A DNA stretch of 64,000 bases from Combretum micranthum (lineage: Eukaryota; Streptophyta; Magnoliopsida; Myrtales; Combretaceae): NCBI GenBank assembly GCA_024138025.1, contig JAMXBD010000395.1, positions 868,001 through 932,000 of the forward strand, in the 5' to 3' direction. The translations under genes and the position numbers were made by a program. Below are positions 27,033-38,727 of this stretch, piece by piece (the first letter of the stretch is position 1; each line of letters starts with the position of its first letter). The notes under the pieces are model-generated. The model had not been told where the DNA came from and ran no database searches. It saw only the letters and a list, made by a program, of their open reading frames with translations.

Positions 27033-29440
27033 ATGGCAAGCCACAAGCCAAACGATATCGGATCTCTGCTCCTCAACCACGCCTCCTCCACCTCCAACGC
27101 CGCCGCCGCCACCACCTCCTCGTCCTCCTCCTCCACATTCCGTCTCTGGTCCACCTTCTCCGCCGCCTCCTTCCGCCGCAGGCTCCTCCGCACATTCCGC
27201 TGCGGCACCAAAACCTTCTCTCACCACCATCACCAGCACAACAGCCCCCTCGATCCTCCCTTACCACCACCACCACAGCCAACGAAACCAACCTCCACAT
27301 CCAAATCCGAGAAGCTCTGCGACCTCCTGAACATAGCCGAGGCAAACGACAAGCAAGAGAGCGATGCCGAGACGAAGAAGAAGGTCGAGTATCTCGAGAG
27401 ATTGAAAGGAGTAGTGAGAGATTTGCAATGTGAGGAAGGTGATGGAGAGAGAAGAAAGATTGGAGCTTGTAATGTGAGGCTGCTTGCGAAGGAAGATTCG
27501 GAAGCTAGGGTTACACTAGCTATGTTGGGTGCGATTCCTCCACTTGTCGGGTTGATCGAAGATGACGATGATGAAAGTTTGGATCTTGACTCAAAGATCG
27601 CTGCTTTATATGCTCTTCTTAATTTAGGCATTGGAAATGACACGTAAGTACATTGTTGTCTCGTTGATTTTTCTTTCCTTTAATTTTATTGGGTTTTTTT
27701 AATAGTGATTTTGATACTAAAATGTGCTTTTTTGTTACTTTGTTTTTAGTTTTGGTTAATTTTTATTGAAACTTTTGAAAATGGCAAAACTGGTGGTTTA
27801 AATAAGTATATCTGTAAAATGTGGTTCATGTAACTGGTTTATTAAGTTAAGTCCTGAAGCCTTTGAAAATGACAATTTCTTAAATTACAGAACATGGGTT
27901 GATCTAAAATGTGTGTATTGTTTGTCTTTTAGTGTACTTAACATAGCAATGCATTGTGATTACTTGCATGCAAAATGTAATTTTAAGGTTCGGGTTTGTT
28001 GAGGAATTAGGAATGTCATCTTGGTGTTCTTGTTCTGGGTTTGTTTTGTTTAACTTTTCAGCAATTTTCAGGTTTGCGATCTGAAAATTTGCTGAATCAC
28101 TTGTGTTTTTGGTTCTTTCTTAAAAAAAAAAAAAGGTTATGTTATAAAACACGTTGCACAGACTTGGGTTTTTTTTATGTTTTCAAGTGTTTACTTTGTT
28201 TTTTAGCTATCAGCATTTCCTAGAAAATAATTTGATGTGCACTGTTGCATTTACTGTTGTTGTTTTAAGATGTCACTTTCTTTGTTTGCTTCTGTAATAT
28301 GTTGAAATAGCTGAGTTTAACGCGTATGAGAGAATGTGCTATCTTGGTGTGCTTAATTATTTTTGTTCTTTCACATCCTTTCACGTTTATATCATCTTTT
28401 TTAAAAATTGTCTTTGTTGATCTATCTGTATTTGTTTTGTCTGATTACAATATATAATTTTACTCACCTGGTTTTGTTTTTTTCTTTTATGGATTCTTGC
28501 AGGAATAAGGCTGCCATTGTCAAAGCTGGTGCTGCTCATAAGATGCTAAAGCTCATCGATTCCCCTAACAAGGCTCCAAACCCAGCTGTTTCTGAAGCTG
28601 TAGCTGCCAATTTTCTTGGGTTGAGCGCATTGGATTCGAATAAACCGATTATTGGATCTTCGGGTGCAATCCCTTTTGGTAGATGCCCTTTTAAATTTAG
28701 ACCATAGAAGTAGCTCTCAAGCAAAGCAGGATGCTCTTCGGGCCCTCTACAACCTGTCAATCTTCCCTTCAAATTTATCTTACATACTGGAAACGAATTT
28801 GATCCCATATCTTGTTAATTCGTTGGGGAATATGGAAGTGAGCGAAAGGATGCTTTCAATTCTTAGCAATGTTGCGTCTACTCCTGAAGGCAGAAAGGCA
28901 ATCAGCAGAGTTCGAGATGCGTTCCCAATTTTGGTTGATGTATTGAACTGGACAGATTCTCCCAGTTGCCAGGAGAAAGCGTCGTATATCCTTATGGTAA
29001 TGGCTCACAAAGCATATGGGGATAGACAAGCGATGATTGAAGCGGGAATAGTTTCAGCGTTGCTTGAGTTGACACTTTTGGGTAGTACATTGGCACAAAA
29101 GAGGGCTTCAAGGATATTGGAAGTTTTGAGAGTGGATAAAGGGAAGCACGTTTCGGAGAATTTTGGTGGTGGCAGTAATTTAGTTGCGACGGTGTCTGCC
29201 CCAATTTGTGGACAGTCGGCGACTTCCTTGAGTTTGAATGGAGGTGGAAAGGAGCATTTAGAGGACGAGGAAGATATGATGAGTGAGGAGAAGAAGGCAG
29301 TGAAGCAATTAGTTCAACAAAGTTTGCAAAACAACATGAAGAGAATCGTGAAGAGAGCCAATTTGCCTCAAGATTTTGTTCCCTCGGATCACCTTAAATC
29401 CCTCACCGCTAGTTCAACATCAAAGAGCTTGCCATTTTGA
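27033..29440 (+). CDS. ARM-repeat protein (PUB-like, no U-box), frame disrupted
   Basis: Two exons, 27033-27643 and 28503-29440, with a GT-AG intron (GTAAGT donor) that joins in frame as GNDT-NKAAI. The product would be about 515 residues. Residues 1-90 are disordered (Ser, His and Pro runs); from about 110 come armadillo-type helices (MLGAIPPLVGLI at 154-165, then ALRALYNLSIF and ERMLSILSNVAS); the tail is charged. It resembles the ARM half of plant U-box E3 ligases but has no U-box, so I expect a protein-binding scaffold rather than a ligase. In exon 2 the frame breaks at the T run 28674-28677: GSSGAIP is in one frame and LVDALLNLDH in the next. The total of 1549 bases is one more than a whole number of codons, so one extra T explains it. 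ATG context is good (A at -3, G at +4). Family confident; exact orthologue not. Confidence 0.85.
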
Positions 29441-30440
29441 GATGTTAGTAGTTAGTCCCATCTCTATATATCCACCAATCTGCTCACCTTTTGTAACTAG
29501 TTGTTTTGCCTTGTTAGTATAGCAGAAGTTTAGGAAAAATTATCTGTTTCTATGTGTTCTATCTCAATCTTTTGTTTTTTTGTATGTATAAATGGATGCA
29601 TTCCCTACTATACTAGTATCCAATTAATGTTTTGAGATCAACTATGAACTCCTGGGCTTGAATTTTGTTTTTGGTGACTATTTTGACCCGAACAATTTTT
29701 GACCATTCGGAGCACTGTGTTCCGTGGTGGTCTGGGACGATGCAACCATCTGTCCAGGCAAAAGGATAGCCACAGACAAAAGCTAGAGTATTTTCATAAG
29801 ATTTTCTTGGTGAGTGGTTTGGCTTGCAAATTTTGAGAAATCCTGGGGTTGCTTTAGTCATTAGGAAATGGAATGTCCCACCTCCCAATAATGAAGGTGT
29901 CCCTTTCAACCCATTAGTACACTTTTGTCTACACCTCTCACTGCCCCTTGTAATTTAATGTTCATAGCCAACACCTCTATTCTTGGGAGGGGACAACGTA
30001 TTCCTTAGCCATCCGTTTTTCCTCTAATCATATGTTATTGTGTATGAGCAAAATGTGGGATATACATATTTAAGGGTTCTTCATGTACCAGAATACGATT
30101 GAAGAGAGAACATGGAAACTTGTTCTGTAGGGACAACTGTGGTCATTTTCTTTTGCCCTAGAATAGTGACCTTTCACTGCATGACCTTACATGATGATGG
30201 AATCTATTCCTTGTTGCTTTTTTAAATCTCTTGGATCTGAACTTCTGAAGTTTTTATCCGAATCTCTTTATTAACAATGTTATTAAATCCAAGTTTGTGA
30301 TAGTGACATGGGCACCACCATTTTGTTATCTTTTTTCTTTTATAATTGATTAGTTTAATCACTTCCTTTATATTACCAACTTCTGCAAGTTAATGCATTG
30401 ACCTTTTCTTAACCAAAGTATTTTCTATCTACCAATTGCA
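29441..30440. other. 3' flank of the ARM gene
   Basis: T-rich 3' UTR-like sequence to about 29640, with TGTATGTATAAAT at 29581-29593 as a plausible poly(A) region. Then unassigned sequence. The 98-codon minus frame at 29613-29909 has no recognisable domain. Confidence 0.4.
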
Positions 30441-30840
30441 GATCTATAGGCGTGGAAGGAATAGCCCATCAAATTAATTAGAATAGAAGAAGAAGAAGAC
30501 AACGACGCGGATGACGACAATTAAGGCTGTTGAACTGTTCAATGCCTAATAAAAGTCTGCACGTTTCCTCCTCTTAAGCCTTGAGGTATATAAAATAATA
30601 TTTCCTTCTGCTTGTGCTCTTTGAGGATGGTAATGATATTTTAAATGGTGGTGGTTGTTGTAGCCTAGAAATTCCCTCTGTTTGTATAGCCTTTCAGCTT
30701 TGTTGGTCGTTTGGTGTAAATATATCGTTTGTGATTGTAAATTTAGCTACGCCTTTTGTTGTGCCTCGTAAGTTTACATATTTAAGCCTTGGTGAAATCA
30801 GTTGCCATTTCGGTTTGCTACCTGAAAAAAAAAAAAAAAG
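30441..30840 (+). other. Orphan terminal-exon-like segment
   Basis: A good 3' splice site (CCAATTGCAG, ending 30441) is followed by a short run reading EEEEDNDADDDN then TAA at about 30521-30523. After it come AATAAAA (30548-30554), T-rich sequence with TGTAAATATA, and an A15 run ending near 30839. This looks like a last exon plus 3' UTR, but an in-frame TAG lies just downstream of the acceptor and no upstream exon was found. It could be an extended 3' UTR exon of the ARM gene, a decayed gene, or chance. Confidence 0.25.
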
Positions 30841-33279
30841 AAGCACAAAATAAGGAGCTTGTTTAATTTAGTTATTTAGGGATGGCTTGGTGATTTACTT
30901 GTTGAAAGGAAAAGAGTTGAATGTTAGCTGGCTCCATCCATAATGTGCTAAACATTCGCGACAATCATGATATTCATATTGATGATTTCGAATAGGTGCC
31001 CTTAGCATACTTATCAAATGACATTTTTATTCTAATGTTATTGTTCATCTGGCAAATTGCATAATCATTGTATTGCAATTTTCAGACATTCTTATTTAAT
31101 GCTCTAAAAGAGTGAACTGGGGGTACTTGTTATTGTATCCAAACTGTGAATTCTAGGAGAGGGGATGGTTTCACAAGTATTGTCAATTATTGAGTCTTTG
31201 TTCCTTAAAGCTGGTACATTTAGCAGTACTAAAGAGCTTTTATCGCTTTACCCCCAAAACTGGTGCTCTCTGAACTATAATTCAGCATCACCATAATGCT
31301 TGTGTAGCTGAAAGTTGAAACTTACACGCGATCTTTAAAACACAGACCAGAACTTTTAATTTTCTGTTTGTTAGCAACTACTGTTTGATGCACAACATAA
31401 TGACTAAGAAGTGGTGCTAGCTTCAATTGGGGGGGGGGGGGGACCCCATTTTTTTACCATTAGCCATACAAAAGCTTGGAAGCTACAAAATCAATTTAGG
31501 ATTTAATGTTAAGTGGTGTAGAAAAAGACACTCTTGTTTCAGCCATAATAAGTAGAACAGATTTGTGTGGTGGAAAATTCTCCTTAAAATTTATAACATC
31601 CCTTTCATTTTGGCTGGAATTTTGATTGGTAATGAGGGAATGACAACAGTGGAAACCTATACCATTAAGGTATGCACATGGAAGTAGAATGAGACATTTG
31701 TGTTTATCCTTTGTACTCAATCTTTAATCATATAAAATATTAAATTTTTAGGTTGATGCTAAAAATTTTATAATAATATTGCTTGTTGCTTGCCATTGTT
31801 TTCACTTAGTGGAGATGGAGTGCATGTTACTCCAGGTCACCAATTACTGGACACCACAATGTCCGTGCTAAGTCATGAGTACTGCCTCTGTGTTAAATTA
31901 TGGAGAGCAGATTAATCTGGCATAAGCGTGGAATCTTATGCATGTGTGGTACGTAAATACCGGTAAAATCCTAACATAAATGGCATGTATAAAATATGAG
32001 TGATAATTATTTTAAAAACTAACTAATGCATCGATATTTTTGTTAAAATTTTATTTGTACTTATTTTTACATATCTATACATATATATGGAAAATTTTAT
32101 GGCTCCATCGCTATCCAATAGCCTACATCATATCCAATCGTGATCAAATCACTAAAATAATTAATATTATATATATATATATATATATGTTCAATTGGCG
32201 TGTGCTAGCGACTTAGATATCATGTAGAGAGGTCCCCTACTTAAATATTCGAAATCATGAATGTCATGTATTTGGAAACTATACCCTACTCCTCCATGAC
32301 CCAACGTCATGAATAATTCTCCACTATTCTTTGTTTGACCTTACTTATTCTCCGACAAAATCCGTGAAAGCCATCGCATAAGCAATGCTCTAAAATGTTC
32401 CTATCTGATACGACCCTAATTACTTACGTTGGTAATTTTTTTTTCGGTCCTAATTGCATTGGTTTCGTTAATAAGAGCCCTATTACTTCACCGAATGAAA
32501 TAAGAGGTGATTAGGAATTGAATTGTAATTTAATTGATATAGAAAAAAGATGCAAAATATTTAATGCATTTATGAGATATAAACATGCAAGCATATGCAG
32601 TTAATGAGATGGAGAAATAAATTATCGAATAGCAATTAATGAAACAGAGAATTGAATTGTTATTTATTAATTTGTAATTGTCATTAAGTGTCTAAAAAGC
32701 AATTAAATATCGAAGTCATTCATTTTAAGTGAACATGAACTAAGGTTTGTTCACTTTACTATATAGAATAAGGAGGAAATTGAATTTCAATTTTATAAGA
32801 ATGTAAGAATGTAATAAGACTTTGATGGCTATTACAATGTTAACTTAGTATAATAAATAAACAAGTATTTGTTGAAGTAAAAGTAAAATATTTTACAATG
32901 TCCTTTTCTTTATTATAAAGAGATGATATTTGTATAAGTGATATTTTCAAGATAGAGGTATTTATGATAAAAATTAGAAAATATTAAATGTCAATTTATG
33001 TGTGAAAATATAAATTATTATTCAATATTTTAGTAATAGCAATTCATTATAAAATATCATTTCTATCAAATAAACATTATGATAGTAGGTTTATATAAAA
33101 TGATGGGAGAATGAATGGTGATGAATTTTAGTTTCCTTTATGGATGCTTTGCAGTCATTTATTACAAACAAATTACAAATTTTAAAATTAATTATATGTT
33201 TGAATAGATAACAAATGATTAAATAGAGGAGTTAAAAGAGCCAGGATCCGCAAAGTTAGAAGGCTTAGCTTAGACATGG
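30841..33279. other. Gene-free intergenic stretch
   Basis: No gene. It contains a G14 homopolymer (31429-31442), a (TA)n run (32168-32188), and at about 32450-33120 AT-rich sequence with AATTG/CAATT-rich inverted patches suggesting degraded MITEs with no clear ends. Confidence 0.45.
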
Positions 33280-33515
33280 GAGACATTTAGGTGCGAGGAC
33301 GATCAAGACAGGATCCAGTAATCCACCGCCAATCATAACGTTGGGACCCCAAGCTGCTAACGAATAACCAATCACATTGCACGACATCACCGACGGCGAC
33401 CGTCGGATCATAGTGGGTCTCCCTCTTTTGAATTATTTGACCACATCATAGGTGATTTTGTTTTGTTTTCCCTTCAATCTCTCTCTCTCGCTCTCCCCTT
33501 ATGATCTACCGACAA
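33280..33515. promoter_or_regulatory. Promoter-like island with CCGAC motifs
   Basis: A less AT-rich block with a CCAAT motif (33367-33372), ACCGACGGCGACCGTCGG at 33389-33406 (an inverted pair of CCGAC cores), another ACCGAC near 33509, GGGACCCC at 33344-33351, and a CT-rich tract at 33477-33499. CCGAC is the core of the dehydration/cold-responsive element bound by DREB/CBF factors. No coding sequence follows on either strand, so any transcript is unidentified. Confidence 0.35.
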
Positions 33516-34590
33516 AAATGCTTGTTTAACCAGAGCAAACTTCAGTAAATTTAGAGCTCAGTAGGATGACTAGGAACCTAGAGGATTCTCACATGTTGTC
33601 CCTAAACCAAGCAAAGACCTATAATAAAGTTGCGAAAGGCCAAAGGAACTTAGGTAGGGTTAGAAACAAACCAATAGGTTTACAAAATTATTAAAGCTCA
33701 ACATTATTTTTATTTGGGTTTGATCAAAAAAGAAAAATTAAATTAAGATTGAATTTGAGCTACTTAAATAGTTTATCGATCCAAGCTCATATTTCATAAT
33801 ATTTAGCTTTAAAAGTTCACAAACCTAATCAAGTTCGAATCAAGTATTGCTATCAATCAAGTTTAAATCAAGTTGACAAATCAGTATTATTATAAATTAA
33901 AAAGAAAAATATTTTTCAATAAATTGAGCCTAAATAAACTTAATCAAGTTGAATTTGAATGTATAATTACACTTTATACTAAGTTCAAACCTAAAGTTTT
34001 AAACTTAATTGTGCTTAAACCAACTTTGATATTTATACCATTTTGACTTACAGCCTCTAAGCTTAGATGATTACTAAACTAAAGTCTAACGTAAAGTCCA
34101 ACGGAGTTACAAAAGATTGATATGGCAATTTGAAAAATCCATAAAAATGTCACCAAAAAGGTCCGTTAATTGATATTAGAATTTTTTTGAAAATATTATA
34201 AACCCATATTAATTTAGGACATTTTGTATTCTCCCAATAAAACATCTTTAAAAATATTAAAGTAATTTAGTTAAAATTGAACCAATCTATTTTATTGGGA
34301 GAGAAGGGGAAAAAATCAACCTACTTTAGAAGTCAGGTCAAACGATGCATAAAGAAAGCCTACAAAGACACAAATCAATACCTTACGGTTTATTTATTTA
34401 TCTTTTTATATTGAACTTTCGTTTGAAAAATTTTATAATCCCATTATTGATTTTGTATAAATTTAATGCTATGAAATTTGGTTATAATCATGACAGATTA
34501 CAATATTTAAGTTTTTTATTTGATGGAAGTTTATGCGCACTGATATTTGTCTTAGTAAAATTGTGAAAATAAACAAACTATATGTCCTGC
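33516..34590. other. Gene-free AT-rich stretch
   Basis: Decayed element-like blocks with AAGTTTAAATCAAGTTG-type motifs at 33740-34030. No gene. Confidence 0.45.
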
Positions 34591-34594
34591 ACTT

Positions 34595-34901
34595 AGACAT
34601 CTCCTTGGTCCGGGTCCAAAAAATATAGACCCGAAACCTCCCCTTGGATGTAGCAGGGTGGGTAAAACCCATGGATCTGTTGGTTTACAGGACGAGCCCT
34701 CAGGATCTACCCTGTGATTTAAAAAAAATAGCTAAATTTTTCTTCTTTTTTTTAACGAAAATTGGACGAACCCTATTGGACTTATCGGGTCCACCGAGTC
34801 CTCGGGATGAACCAGGATTTGACTCGCCAACCCGGCGAGTCCTACCCGCCGTGGCCTATTCTCCTTGGATCCTGGTTTGGACCCGACCCAAGGAGATGTC
34901 T
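34595..34901. mobile_element. 307-bp MITE-like foldback element with ACTT flanks
   Basis: The left end reads AGACATCTCCTTGG and continues to GGGTCCAA; the right end, reversed, reads AGACATCTCCTTGGGTCGGG, so the terminal inverted repeats span about 26 bases with only small differences. The flanks are ACTT at 34591-34594 and at 34902-34905, a possible 4-bp target duplication. The interior is GC-richer than its surroundings and has no transposase. A chance inverted repeat of this length is very unlikely. The superfamily is uncertain. Confidence 0.75.
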
Positions 34902-34905
34902 ACTT

Positions 34906-37520
34906 GTGTTGTTGGGAAGAAGATATTCCTCTTGAATGCATTCTATAAGAGATATATAAAAATTTACTGGGATTATTTGCAAATAATTTCAGCTTCCCAT
35001 ACATTTGTAGAGAGATAAAATGGATTCAAAGTATTTTTGGCATTAAATTGTAAGTTGATTTCTTGAGTTGGTGACAAATTCTAAGTATAGATCATGCTAA
35101 TTAAATTGATTTGATATGTTGGACTTGAATAAAGATCATTTGACTAGTATATCCGCTCAAAAAGCTCATATATTAAAGAAACTCTCTATGCGGTTAAATT
35201 CAAAAGAAACCCATAGAAGATTCATCAAAAGGAGAATTCATCTCGGTCATTGATTGCCAACGTAGTCCAAGACTTCGTCAATAGTTGAATTCTATAAAAA
35301 CTGCCAACATAATACATTGGATATCGCCAGCAACCAAACATTATAAATACTCACCAATGCAATCCAACTTGTCAATTCCATATTATTCCTTTAGAGTTAG
35401 GTGAAATGCATGACCCATATTCTACCCACGTAACCATATCAACTGCATCCCAGCATCTATGATGTACAACTTACTAAGGACTTGATTTTTTTTTTTTTTA
35501 TTTACTTCAAATTAAGAAAACTTGGTATGTGTTTACAAAAAGAACTCAATCCTCTGGAGTCATGTCACCCATGTTGCATTGCGTTAGCTATAAAATAAAT
35601 TTGAATGAATAACCTTACGGCCTTACCATTGCAGATGAATAAAATATGACTTTGGTAAGTTTCATTTGTTAAATTGGTTAAATATGATTGAGCTGGTGGC
35701 AGTAGGTTTATTGGTTACTGTATTTTGGTGGTAATCTGGTCAGCACTTCCAAGGAACAGCCATGAATAGTCAGGTAACAGTTACAAGGGGTCTATGCAGT
35801 AGATCTGAGTGCATATGAGTTATGACCACTTACCATAGCAATTTAAATAAATGTAGATGCGTCTTTTATATAAACTATGCATCTGCCATGTGAAGAGCCC
35901 ATAAAGATATCATTTTGAAATTCTAAAACAGCGTGTAGAGCTTAAAGAAATTGTCGGACGAGATATATGAATTTACCTGTGGATTTCCGACAGGACATTA
36001 ATGGGGGACCGGGGTCAGTTGTTGCCCGTATAAGGTGGGATTCCTTAATTTCTTATTTTAATTACTACACCCTATGCCAGACGTTGCTAAAAAGTCAGAC
36101 CCCAATTTACTTGCTTCTGCATGCCATCTTGTATCTTTGTATGACTAGTGCTGTGCACGGTTTTACACTTGTCACCGACTATTTAATGCATTCTGGGGCA
36201 AATTGTACGCAAGGTCGTCAAATTAATAAATGGTACGATTAGCTTGTTGAAGTGTAGAAAAGGAAAAAAATTCGTCGTTTCTTAGCATTAATGACACTAC
36301 ACGGTGTAACCTCAAAACTAAGTAAACTCTTCTTAACCTTTTCGGCTTCACTCTTTAGATTCTTTATATTTTAATTAATTATATTTTTCATCATATTTAA
36401 CCGTTAAAATAAATATAATAATTAAAATATTTATTATTTTAGTGATTCAATCACAATTAGATATAGTGTAAACTGTTCGATAATCGACTGAATTAGTCCC
36501 ATCAATCAATATTAATGGCAGGACATAAAATTTCCGTTAAAATTATTACTAATCTAAAGGTGACACCAAAATGTATGTCTTGGAAGGAGATTCCGTAAGG
36601 ATTGATAAGTGAATAGTATTATTAGGCGTCACTTGATTACTTTCTCTTATGGCTATACTCGCTATACCCATCAAGTTATTAATAGAATGAACCAAAGCAT
36701 GTCAAAACCATAACTAATTTAATCACCGAATGTGCTCAATCGATGCCAAAAGACCTAGAAATAATGATGATTGGTTATGGCGGCTGTGAATTAGTAGTTG
36801 TGTCATCCCTTAAAAAGCAACAATCTAGGATGATGTGATTGATTAGGTGTTGATGCTATTGCATATGCATGTTTCGATTTAATAGGTTGTTAATTGACAA
36901 GTTATTTAGATTGAGTTTGTAGGTTAGGAAGAAGTTGTGATTAGGTTTTTGAGGTATTATGGGGTGCTTGTATGGACAGTTGTAGTGAAGGAGTTACACT
37001 ATTTGTTGTTTCTTAGTGGTTACAAAATGAGAAAATTATAAATATGAGGTTTAGGAAATTGAGTACCAACATCTTGGGGAGTTGTGAGCTACTCTAAGTT
37101 AGACACCAAGCTATATTGTAGGCTATGCTTGAATAAAGATGATAATGGATGTTTGATTCACTAAATATAAATTATAAGTGATAACTCTGCATGGGATTTG
37201 TGTATGCTTCTAAAGATTTTAACTCATCCCTTGTGGGAACTTATTTTTTCATGTACAAAAGATTAAAGTTTATTTCCACTCATGACTACAAACATAAAAA
37301 CAAGATCAACACTAGTACACTTAAAAGATTCTATAAATAAATTTTGTATAGTAAAGTTTTAAGTAATCCTACGTCTTAATTACTTTTTATTTATGGAGTT
37401 GTGAATGATTATAAATAGAAGAAATGAATATGAGTACCAAAAGTATGTTATTACTACATATATTATGATTTTTAGCAGGACTTTAAACCTTCTTATACTC
37501 ATGTTATGATGAAAATATAT
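34906..37520. other. Gene-free intergenic stretch
   Basis: The 91-codon frame at 35967-36242 (+) lies in a slightly GC-richer patch but has no domain I know. Nothing else supported. Confidence 0.45.
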
Positions 37521-37521
37521 G

Positions 37522-37972
37522 GTGGATTATTTACATCTACTGGTTTTGAGATGTAAAAATAAAGAATCATGGATAGGATATATACTTAGCTATTGACCTT
37601 GACTTGTAAACTCTATACTTACTCTTTATGTTTCGAACTCTAACATATTTCATGGATTGGTTGTTGAAGCTAAATCTATGCTAGTTCAACTATTCAAATA
37701 TATATATATATATATATATATCCATCAATTCACTTTAATCTTTCTTGCATGGATACAAAAATCTAGCTTTCCCCCTATCTCTGTCACTTATCCTTGTTGA
37801 GCATCTCTCAAATAAAAAGGGCAACCATTTGGCTTAGTATATGCCATGTCATGTTGCTAATAAAGGTACCTACTGCCTTCTACTTGACCCACTTATACAA
37901 CTTATAAGTTATATTTGAACATGGACAATAGTCACAATGCAATGGTTACTAGGAATCAGCCATCCAATTTTT
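37522..37972 (+). repeat. Local direct duplication, copy 1
   Basis: It aligns along its length with 38334-38727 in the same orientation. Shared landmarks are GACTTGTAAACTCT, ATATTTCATGGATTG, CACTTATCCTT, ATAAAAAGGGCA, GGCTTAGTATATG, CATGTCATGTTGCTAA and GGTACCTACTGCC. A (TA)n run (37698-37722) is present only in this copy. Non-coding in all frames. Confidence 0.75.
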
Positions 37973-38333
37973 TTGTGTACTTTTACAAATTATTCTGTTG
38001 TATGTGGCAAACAAAATATAATGTTTTTTTTTAAAGAAAAACACCAAAAAATATAATGTTTATAAGTTCAATCATAAGTCTTAAAGATGAAGTGGCTTCT
38101 CCCATAAGTATGAAACACGTGTTGATATTTATAATTCTCTAATTGAATGTGAGGTTAGTCTTCGGTATGACACTCGAGAGAATTTTAGAAAAAAATTGAA
38201 AAATTACTCCAATTTTTTTTCTTTCACGTTGTCAATTTTTTATCCTCCAAATTAGGATTGCAAATGAGTCGAGCTACTTGAAACCAGTTTGTTTCAAACC
38301 TGGCTCGATTCAAACTTGTTAAAATAATAATAT

Positions 38334-38727
38334 GCTGTGATTTATTTACATCTATTGGTTTTGGACCCTTGACTTGTAAACTCTCATTCTTGTTCTTCAT
38401 CATTTTGAGCATCATAATATTTCATGGATTGAGGAGTTCATTCATTGAAGTGAAATATAAGCTAATTCAACTATTCGAAAATATAAGTATATCCATTAAT
38501 TCACTTCAATCATTCTTGCATGAACACACACCTCTAGCTTCTCCTGCTTTCTTTCACTTATCCTTATTGAGCATATTTCATATAAAAAGGGCAGCTATTC
38601 GGCTTAGTATATGCTATGTCATGTTGCTAACTGGGGTACCTACTGCCTAATCAGCTCATGCAATTCATAAGTTATATAAGAACATGGACAATACAATGAT
38701 CAAGAGGAACAAGTCATCCAATTTTGT
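38334..38727 (+). repeat. Local direct duplication, copy 2
   Basis: Partner of the block starting at 37522, shorter mainly through indels. The best-kept part runs from CACTTATCC to CTACTGCC and includes a TATA-like CATATAAAAAGGGC (38579-38592). A 93-codon open frame over it (38369-38650) is not kept open in the other copy, which argues against coding. Confidence 0.75.

Noticed and set aside
26759..27345. Gly/Arg- and Pro-rich open frames on both strands over ARM exon 1
   Set aside because: They are shadows of GC-rich Ser/Pro codons in the real exon.
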